From the NCBI GenBank assembly GCA_017416155.1, contig JAFQDE010000054.1, positions 1 to 58,884 of the forward strand: DNA of 58,884 nt. Direction: 5' to 3'. This document shows positions 50,562 to 58,800 of this stretch, piece after piece; positions within the stretch are counted from its first letter, which is position 1, and each line of letters opens with the position of its first letter. The translations under genes were made by a program, and so were the position numbers. Origin of the DNA: Tyzzerella sp. (GTDB lineage Bacteria; Bacillota; Clostridia; Lachnospirales; Lachnospiraceae). The notes under the pieces were generated by a model, which saw nothing but the letters and a program-made list of their open reading frames with translations, did no database searches and was not told the DNA's origin.

Positions 50562-52352
50562 GTGAAAAACGCATTACAGAGATTTGGTAAGTTTCTCTCT
50601 GCAATGGTTATGCCAAATATTGGTGCATTTATTGCTTGGGGATTTATTACTGCATTATTTATTCCGGATGGATGGTTTCCAAATGAAGAACTTGCTTCCA
50701 TTCATCCATTTATGTTGAATTATCTGCTTCCTGCACTTATCGCTTACACAGGTGGTAAGATGATAGGCGGAAGTCGCGGGGGAGTTATGGGCGCCATTGC
50801 AGTTATGGGTTGTGTAGCCGGTTCTAGTCAACCTATGCTTATGGCAGCTATGGTTATGGGGCCTTTGTCAGGCTGGTTCATCAAGAAATTTGATGAAACT
50901 ATGGACGGACGAATGCCGGCTGGCTTTGAGATGTTAATCAACAACTTCTCAATCGGTATTTTTGGTATGGTACTTGCTATCATCGGATATTACTTAATCG
51001 GACCTTTTATGACAGGTGTCACAAACATATTAACAGCAGGTGTCGATTGGCTTGTAAATAAGAGCTTACTTCCGCTTGCAGCAATCTTTGTAGAACCTGC
51101 AAAAGTATTGTTCCTTAACAATGCAATTAATCATGGTGTATTCACACCAATTGGTGCCGAACAAGCGGCAGAGGTAGGAAAATCAATTATGTACATGATT
51201 GAAACAAACCCAGGTCCGGGACTAGGTGTTCTACTTGCTTATTGGTTTGCATCAAAAGATAAAAACACAAGAGATTCGGCACCGGGTGCTATTATCATCC
51301 ATTTCTTAGGTGGCATCCATGAGATTTATTTTCCATACATCTTGATGAATCCAGTTGTTATTATTGGACCAATTCTTGCAAATATTTGCGCAATTGCATT
51401 TTATAGTTTTACAAATTGCGGACTTGTCGGACCTGCTTCGCCTGGTTCTATCATCGCATATCTTGCGGTTTCACCAAAGAACCAGATTTTTACAGTTCTT
51501 CTTGGTGTGGCTTTGGCGGCAGTTGTTTCCTTCTTTATCAGTAGCTTTATCATCAAAGCAACAGAAGGGAAAACAGGTAAGAGTTTAGAGGAAGCACAGA
51601 TTCAAAAAGAGGTAATGAAAGCGGAAGCAAAGGGACTAGCTGTATCAACTGTAAAGAAAATTATCTTTGCGTGTGATGCAGGTATGGGTTCTTCTGCTAT
51701 GGGTGCAACCAAATTCCGCAACAGAATCAAAGATGTACGTCCGAGCATCATTGTTAAGAATTCATCAGTCGACAACATTCCGGCAGACTGTGATATTGCA
51801 GTTGTACAGGAAACGCTGCAGGAACGTGCAAGAGCGGCAGCACCACGGGCAAAGTTGGTTATCATCAACAACTTTCTGTCAGATCCTGAATTAGATGCTT
51901 TATATGCTCAGCTTGTAGACGGGGAAACAAAAACGGAAGTTTTTATTAAAGAAAGTATCAAGTTAAATCAACCTTCTGTAACAAAGGAGGAAGCAATTCG
52001 TGCAGCAGGAAAACTCCTTGTTGAGCGAGGATGTGTAGAGCCAAGTTACGTGGAAGCAATGCTGGAACGTGAAAAGATTGCAACTACATACATGGGTATG
52101 GGTATTGCAATTCCTCATGGAACATCAAAGGCGAAAGGTACAGTTAAGAAGACGGCTATCACAATGCTTCAATATCCGGAAGGTGTTGATTTTGGCGACG
52201 AAAAGGCTCAGTTGGTATTTGGCATCGCAGGTATCGGCGATGAGCATCTTGAACTTCTCAGTAAGATATCAGGAGCCTTGGATGCTCCGGAAGTTCTTGA
52301 TAAAATGAAGACTACAGATGATGTTGATTGGATCTTAGAAATCCTTTCATAA
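50562..52352 (+). CDS. mtlA: PTS mannitol-type permease, fused IIC-IIB-IIA
   Basis: The first about 335 residues are the multi-spanning IIC domain (MPNIGAFIAWGFITALFIPDGW, EPAKVLFLNNAINHGVFTPIG, GGIHEIYFPYILMNP, the last with the conserved GGIHE motif). Next is a IIB domain (IIFACDAGMGSSAMGA, phosphorylated Cys371) and then a IIA domain (GMGIAIPHGT, His519). Import and phosphorylation of mannitol is the family function. The C-B-A order on one chain is that of E. coli MtlA; in many Firmicutes IIA is separate. It has 596 residues. GTG 50562 has GGAGGG 8 bases upstream. No mtlD or MtlR gene lies in the window. Confidence 0.9.
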   Translation: MKNALQRFGKFLSAMVMPNIGAFIAWGFITALFIPDGWFPNEELASIHPFMLNYLLPALIAYTGGKMIGGSRGGVMGAIAVMGCVAGSSQPMLMAAMVMGPLSGWFIKKFDETMDGRMPAGFEMLINNFSIGIFGMVLAIIGYYLIGPFMTGVTNILTAGVDWLVNKSLLPLAAIFVEPAKVLFLNNAINHGVFTPIGAEQAAEVGKSIMYMIETNPGPGLGVLLAYWFASKDKNTRDSAPGAIIIHFLGGIHEIYFPYILMNPVVIIGPILANICAIAFYSFTNCGLVGPASPGSIIAYLAVSPKNQIFTVLLGVALAAVVSFFISSFIIKATEGKTGKSLEEAQIQKEVMKAEAKGLAVSTVKKIIFACDAGMGSSAMGATKFRNRIKDVRPSIIVKNSSVDNIPADCDIAVVQETLQERARAAAPRAKLVIINNFLSDPELDALYAQLVDGETKTEVFIKESIKLNQPSVTKEEAIRAAGKLLVERGCVEPSYVEAMLEREKIATTYMGMGIAIPHGTSKAKGTVKKTAITMLQYPEGVDFGDEKAQLVFGIAGIGDEHLELLSKISGALDAPEVLDKMKTTDDVDWILEILS

Positions 52353-52371
52353 TTGAATAGTGTGAGACAAC

Positions 52372-52410
52372 AGTGAGGTAAGAATTCATGTGATTCTTAC
52401 CTCACTTTCT
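52372..52410 (+). terminator. Strong intrinsic terminator after mtlA
   Basis: A perfect 14-bp stem AGTGAGGTAAGAAT / ATTCTTACCTCACT (52372-52385, 52393-52406), loop TCATGTG, then TTTCT. It ends the PTS operon. Confidence 0.88.
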
Positions 52411-52501
52411 ACGTATACAAAAAAACAATTGCTACAATTGTCAAAATATGGCAAAATGGTCTTAATATATTGACAAACGATAAAACCAAATGGGTGAAAA
52501 A

Positions 52502-53830
52502 ATGATTAGGGAATATACAAAAGAAAATGTTTATGAGGCGTTGCAAAGACGCCTCAAATATATCTTTGAAGAGTTTGACAATATCTTTGTTTCGTTTTCA
52601 GGAGGGAAGGACAGTGGTCTGCTCCTTGAGCTGACGTTAGATTTTCAACAGAAATATTATCCAAACAAAAAAATCGGTGTATATCATCAGGATTTTGAAG
52701 CTCAGTATGATGAGACTACGAAATATGTAGAACGTACTTTTGAACGAATAAAAGATAAAGCGGAATGTTATTGGGTGTGTCTCCCAATGGCTACAAGGAC
52801 AGCAGTCAGTAGTTATGAGATGTATTGGTATCCGTGGGACGATACAAAGGAAGATATATGGGTGCGACCGATGCCAGAACATCCGTATGTTATCAATTTG
52901 AACAACAATCCAATTACTACATATCATTATCGGATGCATCAAGAAGATTTAGCAAAGCAGTTTGGTCGTTGGTATCGCATCTCTCATGGCAACAAGAAGA
53001 CAGTATGTCTTTTAGGAATTCGTGCGGACGAATCAGTACAGAGATATAGCGGTATTTTTCGAAAAAAATATGGTTATCAGGGGACATGTTGGATTAGTAC
53101 ACAGTTCAAGAATGTGTGGGCTGCATCACCACTTTATGATTGGTCAAAAAGTGATGTTTGGCATGCAAACTATTTATTTAACTATGATTATAATAAGTTA
53201 TATGATCTATATTACAAAGCAGGTCTGACATTAGATCAGATGCGAGTGGCATCTCCATTCGGAGATTCGGCAAAAGACAGTTTGAATGTATATAGAGTGC
53301 TGGAACCTGAAACATGGGCTAAACTTGTTGGACGAGTAAGAGGTGCCAATTTTGGCGCAATTTATGGGCGGAGTAAAGCATTGGCTTATAAGAAGTTGGT
53401 GTTGCCGGAAGGACACACATGGCAGTCTTATACCAAGTTTTTGTTAGATACTCTACCACCTCGTGTTAGAAATAATTATGTAAAGAAATTTAAGACTTCT
53501 ATTCGTTTCTGGCATAACACTGGCGGAGGATTGGAGGAACATGTAATAGAAGAGCTGATTCAGAGAGGTTACAATATAAAAAGAAACGGAGTGTCTAATT
53601 ATACTTTGATGAAAAATTCCAGAGTGATTTTTGTCGGCGATATACCAGATCACACGGATGATATAAAATCTTCGAAAGACATTCCTAGTTGGAAGAGAAT
53701 GTGCTATTGTATTTTGAGGAATGATCATACATGTCGATTTATGGGATTCAATTTAACACGCGAGCAACAGCGCAACGTTGATATACTAAAGATGAAATAC
53801 AGTAAAGTAGGTGAAGAATATGGAATATAA
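52502..53830 (+). CDS. IbrA-like PAPS-reductase-fold protein (DUF3440)
   Basis: A 442-residue PP-loop protein. FVSFSGGKDSGLLLEL carries the ATP-pyrophosphatase loop Ser33-Gly-Gly-Lys-Asp-Ser38; VYHQDFEAQYDETT and CLLGIRADESVQRY are the PAPS-reductase/DndC-type signatures. Then a region DWSKSDVWHANYLFNYDYNKLYDLYYKAG, typical of the superfamily, and a C-terminal half of unknown fold (DUF3440-like) with late Cys (MCYCILRNDHTC). Such proteins adenylate or transfer sulfur; DndC uses one in DNA phosphorothioation. The partner ibrB-like gene overlaps by 11 bases. ATG 52502 is preferred (GGGTGA upstream); ATG 52490 is possible. The pair is set between two terminators. E. coli IbrA/IbrB are known from prophage and affect eib gene expression; the mechanism is not known to me. 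Confidence 0.82.
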   Translation: MIREYTKENVYEALQRRLKYIFEEFDNIFVSFSGGKDSGLLLELTLDFQQKYYPNKKIGVYHQDFEAQYDETTKYVERTFERIKDKAECYWVCLPMATRTAVSSYEMYWYPWDDTKEDIWVRPMPEHPYVINLNNNPITTYHYRMHQEDLAKQFGRWYRISHGNKKTVCLLGIRADESVQRYSGIFRKKYGYQGTCWISTQFKNVWAASPLYDWSKSDVWHANYLFNYDYNKLYDLYYKAGLTLDQMRVASPFGDSAKDSLNVYRVLEPETWAKLVGRVRGANFGAIYGRSKALAYKKLVLPEGHTWQSYTKFLLDTLPPRVRNNYVKKFKTSIRFWHNTGGGLEEHVIEELIQRGYNIKRNGVSNYTLMKNSRVIFVGDIPDHTDDIKSSKDIPSWKRMCYCILRNDHTCRFMGFNLTREQQRNVDILKMKYSKVGEEYGI

Positions 53831-54347
53831 AAGTCCTGTTTATAATGTAAAAGCAATACCTATAGAAAAGATTGTGGCAAATACATATAATCCTAATGCT
53901 GTTGCCCCACCAGAGATGAAATTACTCTATGATAGCATCAAGGAAGATGGTTATACGATGCCCATTGTTTGTTACCATGATGAGGGGAATGACAAGTATG
54001 TAATTGTTGATGGTTTTCACAGATATCGTGTGATGTTAGAACATAAAGATATTCGCGAGCGAGAAAAAGGAATGCTTCCGGTGTCTATCATTGATAAACC
54101 GCTTGACCACCGTATGGCAAGTACCATCCGCCATAATCGTGCGAGAGGTTCTCATAATGTGGATCTTATGAGTAATATCGTTAAAGAGTTACATGAACTG
54201 GGAAGGTCAGATGCGTGGATATCTAAACATCTCGGTATGGATAAAGATGAGATATTACGGCTTAAGCAGATTACAGGACTTGCGGCACTGTTTAAAGATG
54301 TTGAGTTTGGGCAGGCATGGAAGCCAGCAATGGAGGAAGAAGTGTAG
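53820..54347 (+). CDS. IbrB-like ParB-fold protein
   Basis: A 175-residue ParB/sulfiredoxin-fold protein. IPIEKIVANTYNPNAVAPPEM is the N-terminal ParB motif, DKYVIVDGFHRYRVML the GxxRxR-type nucleotide-binding box, and IRHNRARGSHNVDLM the second (P-like) box. Then a helix-turn-helix-like region (SDAWISKHLGMDKDEILRLKQITG). It lacks the dimerisation tail of chromosomal ParB, so it is not a partition protein. With the PAPS-reductase-like partner it forms the IbrAB pair. ATG 53820 with AGGTGA 6 bases upstream is chosen over GTG 53811; the overlap with the first gene is 11 bases, giving coupled translation. Confidence 0.82.
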   Translation: MEYKSPVYNVKAIPIEKIVANTYNPNAVAPPEMKLLYDSIKEDGYTMPIVCYHDEGNDKYVIVDGFHRYRVMLEHKDIREREKGMLPVSIIDKPLDHRMASTIRHNRARGSHNVDLMSNIVKELHELGRSDAWISKHLGMDKDEILRLKQITGLAALFKDVEFGQAWKPAMEEEV

Positions 54348-54358
54348 TGAGATATTAG

Positions 54359-54390
54359 AAGGAAGATGCTTTGAACGAGGTGTCTTCCTT
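54359..54390 (+). terminator. Hairpin terminator after the IbrAB module
   Basis: AAGGAAGA / TCTTCCTT (54359-54366, 54383-54390) with a 16-base loop, followed by AATTTG. The loop is long, so strength is moderate. Confidence 0.55.
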
Positions 54391-54532
54391 AATTTGTTCG
54401 GGTCATAGTCAATTGTGGATTTGCCTTTTGCATATATTACGGTGTACATTTTAATTCTTTCATATGCACAGTAAATGTCAAAATGTCACAAAAAAACCGA
54501 CAAATATTTGTCAAATCTAGCTATATTTTTAC
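54391..54532. other. Intergenic region upstream of ldh
   Basis: AT-rich spacer between the IbrAB terminator and the ldh promoter, without a recognised gene. It holds a direct repeat AATGTCA..AATGTCA (near 54472-54488) and the palindrome described separately. Confidence 0.4.
54499..54512. promoter_or_regulatory. Palindromic operator candidate upstream of ldh
   Basis: GACAAATATTTGTC is a perfect 14-base palindrome 21 bases upstream of the ldh -35 box. The position fits an activator. The binding protein is unknown. Confidence 0.4.
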
Positions 54533-54561
54533 TTGAATAAGACAGGTGCTTATGTTATTAT
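54533..54561 (+). promoter_or_regulatory. Sigma-A type promoter for ldh
   Basis: TTGAAT at 54533-54538 and TATTAT at 54556-54561, 17 bases apart. Predicted start is near 54568. Confidence 0.6.
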
Positions 54562-54569
54562 ATGAAAAG

Positions 54570-54592
54570 ATGAGTTTTTAGAACTCATTTTT
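54570..54592 (+). terminator. Small leader hairpin with T-tract upstream of ldh
   Basis: A 7-bp stem ATGAGTT / AACTCAT with loop TTTAG and four T residues, at the very 5' end of the predicted transcript. It could be a weak attenuator or a stabilising 5' hairpin. Confidence 0.4.
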
Positions 54593-54604
54593 AAAAACGC
54601 TAGA

Positions 54605-54622
54605 TTGTTAAAAAATAAACAA
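54605..54622. promoter_or_regulatory. Rex-type redox operator in the ldh leader
   Basis: TTGTTAAAAAATAAACAA matches the Rex consensus TTGTTAA-N4-TTAACAA at 13 of 14 fixed positions. It lies about 40 bases after the predicted start and just before the ribosome site, so Rex would act as a roadblock, released when NADH is high. Confidence 0.65.
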
Positions 54623-54638
54623 TTCAGGAGGAACACTT

Positions 54639-55586
54639 ATGAAAAGAAAAATTACTATCATTGGAGCAGGAAGCGTTGGCTCAACAATCGCGTACACATT
54701 GTCAAATGATGATATCGCATCTGAAATCGTTATGATTGATATCAACAAACAAAAGGCAGAAGGTGAAGTTTTGGATATTATCCAAGGTACATGCTTTAGA
54801 GATCCAATTTCTATCATTGCAGGAGATTACGAGGACGCAGCTGGTTCTGATATCGTAATCATTACATCAGGTATTGCTCGTAAACCGGGTCAGACAAGAC
54901 TTGAGTTAGCGCAGACAAACGTGAATATCATGAAACAAATTGCACCACAAATCGCGAAAGCAGCACCAAATGCAATCTATGTTATCGTAAGTAATCCGGT
55001 TGATGTTATGACATATGTATTTACAAAGGTTTCAGGAATTCCTGAAAACCAAATCATCGGTTCAGGAACTGTTCTTGATACAGCAAGACTTCGCTGTGGT
55101 CTTTCAGAGCATTTCAACATTGCTCAAAAACATGTTCACGCTTATATCTATGGTGAACACGGAGATTCTTCATTTATTCCATGGAGTTGTGCCTCTATCT
55201 CGGCAGTGAAGGTCGATGAATATCCGGAAGCAATGAAGAGACTTGGAAGAGAAGTTGAGCCGGTTGATAAAGATGCTATGATTGAATACGTTCGTAAATC
55301 TGGCGGAAAGATTATTGCTAATAAGGGAGCTACCTTCTACGCAGTATCAGCATCTGTTGTTCAGCTATGTAAGAAATTAGTTGCTGCATCTGATTCTATG
55401 GCAACTGTTTCTACATTAATGCACGGCGAATACGGCATCGAAGATGTGTGCTTAAGTACATTATGTCTTGTAGGACCGGATGGATACCAAGGAAAAGTTC
55501 ACGTAGAACTTACAGATGAAGAAGTTGAAAAACTTCGCAAGAGTGCAGACGCTCTTAAGGCTGTTATTTCACAGATTGAGATCTAA
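54639..55586 (+). CDS. ldh: L-lactate dehydrogenase
   Basis: NADH-dependent reduction of pyruvate to L-lactate, regenerating NAD in fermentation. ITIIGAGSVGSTIAYTL binds NAD; ARKPGQTRLELAQ has the Gln that selects pyruvate over oxaloacetate (malate dehydrogenases have Arg), and IYGEHGDSSFIPW contains the catalytic His. It is 315 residues with AGGAGG at a proper distance. It has its own promoter and the Rex-like site. It is followed by hdrBCA with no terminator in the 39-base gap, so read-through is likely. Confidence 0.95.
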   Translation: MKRKITIIGAGSVGSTIAYTLSNDDIASEIVMIDINKQKAEGEVLDIIQGTCFRDPISIIAGDYEDAAGSDIVIITSGIARKPGQTRLELAQTNVNIMKQIAPQIAKAAPNAIYVIVSNPVDVMTYVFTKVSGIPENQIIGSGTVLDTARLRCGLSEHFNIAQKHVHAYIYGEHGDSSFIPWSCASISAVKVDEYPEAMKRLGREVEPVDKDAMIEYVRKSGGKIIANKGATFYAVSASVVQLCKKLVAASDSMATVSTLMHGEYGIEDVCLSTLCLVGPDGYQGKVHVELTDEEVEKLRKSADALKAVISQIEI

Positions 55587-55625
55587 TACATACTAGAATG
55601 CTATAAAATAGGAGAGGGAAATGAT

Positions 55626-56420
55626 ATGAAGTACAGTTATTATCCAGGATGTACCCTCAAAAACAAAGCAAAAGATTTGGACGCATATGCCAGAGCTTCT
55701 GCAAAAGCATTAGGTTTCGAATTGGAAGAGATTGAAGATTGGCAGTGCTGCGGTGGGGTTTACCCACTCGGCACTGACGAAATTGCTTCTAAGCTTTCTT
55801 CGGTTCGTACACTGAATGCGGCAAAAGAGAAGGGTCAGGACTTAGTAACACTTTGCTCAGCATGTCACCATGTTGTAAAACGTGTCAATGATGACATGAA
55901 GAACGTGGAAGATATTCGCACAAGAGCAAACAACTACATGCAGCTCGAAGAACCATATGCTGGCGAGACAGAGGTATTGCACTTCTTAGAAGTACTCCGC
56001 GACAGAGTTGGTTTTGACAAGTTGAAAGAAAAAGTGGTAAATCCACTGAAGGGCAAGAAAATCGGAGCATACTACGGATGCTTACTTCTTCGTCCGGGAA
56101 AAGTTTTGGGATTTGATAATCCTGAGAATCCAACCATCATCGAAGATTTTATCCGTGCAATCGGAGCAACACCGGTTGTATACCCATACCGCAATGAATG
56201 CTGTGGCGGATACATATCCTTAAAAGAAAAAGAGATGGCGAAAAACATGTGTGACAAGATAATTGACAGCGCAGAAGGCTTCGGCGCAGAAATGTTGATT
56301 ACGGCTTGTCCTCTTTGCATGTATAACCTTAATAAGAGCACAGAAGGCAAGATTCCTGTTGTATACTTTACAGAACTCTTAGCTGAGGCGCTCGGAGTAA
56401 AAGAGGAGGTAGAATTCTAA
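55626..56420 (+). CDS. hdrB: Heterodisulfide-reductase subunit B-like protein
   Basis: 264 residues with two CCG domains: YYPGC, DWQCCGG and CSAC form the first, and YYGCLLLRPG, NECCGGY and ACPLC the second. In methanogens these hold a pair of unusual noncubane [4Fe-4S] clusters that reduce a heterodisulfide. This organism lacks CoM/CoB, so the electron acceptor is different, possibly another disulfide or a partner enzyme. Its stop overlaps the ATG of hdrC (TAATG). AGGAGAGGG precedes the start. Confidence 0.9.
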   Translation: MKYSYYPGCTLKNKAKDLDAYARASAKALGFELEEIEDWQCCGGVYPLGTDEIASKLSSVRTLNAAKEKGQDLVTLCSACHHVVKRVNDDMKNVEDIRTRANNYMQLEEPYAGETEVLHFLEVLRDRVGFDKLKEKVVNPLKGKKIGAYYGCLLLRPGKVLGFDNPENPTIIEDFIRAIGATPVVYPYRNECCGGYISLKEKEMAKNMCDKIIDSAEGFGAEMLITACPLCMYNLNKSTEGKIPVVYFTELLAEALGVKEEVEF

Positions 56421-56806
56421 TGAGTCACGTAAATAAGGTTGATCAAATCAAAGAAATCAGCGGCGTGAATCCACTGAAATGTATGAAATGTGGAAAATGT
56501 TCTGCTTCCTGCCCATCCTTCAACGAGATGGACATCAAACCACACCAATTCGTATCTTACGTACAAAACGGAGATGTGGAAAGTTTGGTAAAATCAAAAT
56601 CACTTTGGAAATGTCTCTCATGCTTTGCGTGCTTAGAGCGTTGTCCAAGAGATGTAAAACCGGCAAAATTAATTGACGCAGCAAGACAAATCGTTGTTCG
56701 TGAAAAAGGTGCTACATATTTATCACCGGATGAAGTTCCGGAGCTTCTTGATGAAGAACTCCCACAACAACTTTTGGTTAGTGCATTCAGAAGATATAGG
56801 AGGTAA
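56420..56806 (+). CDS. hdrC: Heterodisulfide-reductase subunit C-like protein
   Basis: 128 residues with two ferredoxin-type cluster motifs, CMKCGKCSASCP (near 20) and CLSCFACLERCP (near 70). It passes electrons between the flavin subunit HdrA and HdrB. The start overlaps hdrB by one base with AGGAGG 10 bases ahead. Translation is coupled to both neighbours (hdrA starts 5 bases after the stop). Confidence 0.9.
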   Translation: MSHVNKVDQIKEISGVNPLKCMKCGKCSASCPSFNEMDIKPHQFVSYVQNGDVESLVKSKSLWKCLSCFACLERCPRDVKPAKLIDAARQIVVREKGATYLSPDEVPELLDEELPQQLLVSAFRRYRR

Positions 56807-56811
56807 GTCAC

Positions 56812-58800
56812 ATGCAGAGAATAGGAGTATTTGTCTGCCACTGTGGTAGCAATATCGCAGCGACGGTAGACGTGAAAAAAGTTGCAGAGATGGCTCTTTT
56901 AGAGCCGGGCGTTGTTCATGCAGAAGATTACCAATATATGTGTTCTGAAGCAGGACAGGCAAAGATTCAGGCTGCAATCAAAGAAAAGAATTTAACAGGA
57001 ATCGTTGTATGTTCTTGTTCACCACGTATGCATGAAAATACATTCAGAAACGCAGCTGAAAAAGCAGGCATTAACCCATACATGGTAGAGATTGCAAACA
57101 TTCGTGAACACTGTTCATGGATTCACAAGGATATGGAAGAGGCTACAGAAAAAGCCGTTATCCTTGCAAGAGCAGCGATTGCGAAAGTGAACTTAAATGC
57201 ACCACTTAAACCGGGCGAGAGCTTAGTTACAAAGCGTGCACTCGTAATCGGTGGTGGTATCGCAGGTATCCAGACTGCAATCGATATTGCAGATGCAGGA
57301 TACGAAGTAGATATCGTAGAGAAGACACCAAGTATCGGTGGTAGAATGTCTCAGTTAGACAAGACATTCCCAACACTTGACTGTTCAGCATGTATCCTCA
57401 CACCGAAGATGGTAGAAGCTGCAGCTCACGAAAAGATTACAATCTATACATATAGTGAAGTTGAAAAAGTATCTGGCTTCGTTGGTGATTTCACAGTAGA
57501 TATCCGCAAGAAAGCAAGATATGTAGATGCAAATAAATGTACAGGTTGTGGCGTTTGTCAGGAAAAATGTCCATCTAAGAAGTCATTAAGTGAATTCAAC
57601 CGTGGACTTAACACAAGAAGTGCCATCTACACACCATTTGCGCAGGCAATTCCAAATGTACCTGTAATTGATACAGAGGCATGTATCAAGATGAAGACAG
57701 GCAAGTGTGGTATCTGTTCAAAGGTATGTCAGGCAGGTGCTATTGACTACGAACAAAAAGATGAGATTTTGACACAAAAATACGGTGCAATCGTGGTTGC
57801 AACAGGTTTCGATACAATCAAGCTTGACAACTATGATGAGTATGCATACAACCAGAGCAAGGATGTTATCACATCACTGGAATTAGAGCGTGTTATGAAT
57901 GCTGCTGGTCCTACAAAGGGACATCTGGAACGTCTTTCTGACGGAAAACATCCGAAGGAAATGGTATTTATCCAATGTGTTGGTAGCCGTTGTGCAGATG
58001 GCAGAGGAAAGAGCTACTGTTCTAAGATTTGTTGTATGTACACAGCTAAGCATGCAATGTTAATCCGTGACAAATATCCGGATGTAAACGTTACAGTATT
58101 CTACATTGATGTTCGTACACCAGGTAAGAACTTCGATGAGTTCTATAGAAGAGCTGTGGAAGATTACGGTGTAAATTATGTCAAAGGTCAGGTTGGTAAG
58201 GTTATTCCTCAGCCAAATGGAAAACTCCTTGTACAGGGTGTTGACCTCTTAGACAACAAGCAGATTATGAAAGAAGCAGATATGGTTGTTCTTGCAACAG
58301 CAATTGAACCAAATCCGGATGTTCGTAAAATCGCAACTATGCTTACAGCAAGTATCGATACTAACAACTTCCTTACAGAATCACATGCAAAACTTCGTCC
58401 GGTAGAATCACCAACAGCAGGTGTATTCTTATCAGGAGTTTGTCAGGGACCAAAAGATATCCCTGAGACAGTAGCACAGGCAGGTGCTGCGGCCGTAAAA
58501 GCAATCGGTTTGTTAGCAAAAGATAAGCTTCTTACAAACCCATGTACAGCAAAACCAGATGAGTTATTGTGTAACGGATGTTCAAACTGTGCAAACGTTT
58601 GTCCATACGGAGCAATCTCATACGAAGAGAAAGAAGTAAATGACCACGGTATCCGTGAGACACGCCGAATTGCTGTTGTAAACAGTGCACTTTGCCAAGG
58701 CTGTGGTGCTTGTACAGTAGTTTGTCCGTCAGGTGCTATGGACTTACAAGGATTCTCAAATAGACAGATTATAGCGGAGGTAGATGCAATATGTCGATAG
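56812..58800 (+). CDS. hdrA: Heterodisulfide-reductase subunit A-like flavoprotein
   Basis: 662 residues. Domains in order: N-terminal region with [11 protein letters not shown] and [14 protein letters not shown] (Cys ligands of an extra cluster), FAD fold ([21 protein letters not shown], near 145), [12 protein letters not shown], an inserted ferredoxin part ([12 protein letters not shown] and [13 protein letters not shown]), a second nucleotide half (FIQCVGSRC), and a C-terminal two-cluster ferredoxin ([30 protein letters not shown]). HdrA is the flavin-based electron-bifurcating core. AGGAGG precedes ATG 56812. Its end overlaps the start of mvhD. Confidence 0.92.
   Translation: MQRIGVFVCHCGSNIAATVDVKKVAEMALLEPGVVHAEDYQYMCSEAGQAKIQAAIKEKNLTGIVVCSCSPRMHENTFRNAAEKAGINPYMVEIANIREHCSWIHKDMEEATEKAVILARAAIAKVNLNAPLKPGESLVTKRALVIGGGIAGIQTAIDIADAGYEVDIVEKTPSIGGRMSQLDKTFPTLDCSACILTPKMVEAAAHEKITIYTYSEVEKVSGFVGDFTVDIRKKARYVDANKCTGCGVCQEKCPSKKSLSEFNRGLNTRSAIYTPFAQAIPNVPVIDTEACIKMKTGKCGICSKVCQAGAIDYEQKDEILTQKYGAIVVATGFDTIKLDNYDEYAYNQSKDVITSLELERVMNAAGPTKGHLERLSDGKHPKEMVFIQCVGSRCADGRGKSYCSKICCMYTAKHAMLIRDKYPDVNVTVFYIDVRTPGKNFDEFYRRAVEDYGVNYVKGQVGKVIPQPNGKLLVQGVDLLDNKQIMKEADMVVLATAIEPNPDVRKIATMLTASIDTNNFLTESHAKLRPVESPTAGVFLSGVCQGPKDIPETVAQAGAAAVKAIGLLAKDKLLTNPCTAKPDELLCNGCSNCANVCPYGAISYEEKEVNDHGIRETRRIAVVNSALCQGCGACTVVCPSGAMDLQGFSNRQIIAEVDAICR

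Noticed and set aside
53820-54347. Chromosome partition ParB with nearby parS or origin
   Set aside because: The protein lacks the C-terminal dimer domain, no parA is adjacent, and its partner is a PAPS-reductase-fold gene.
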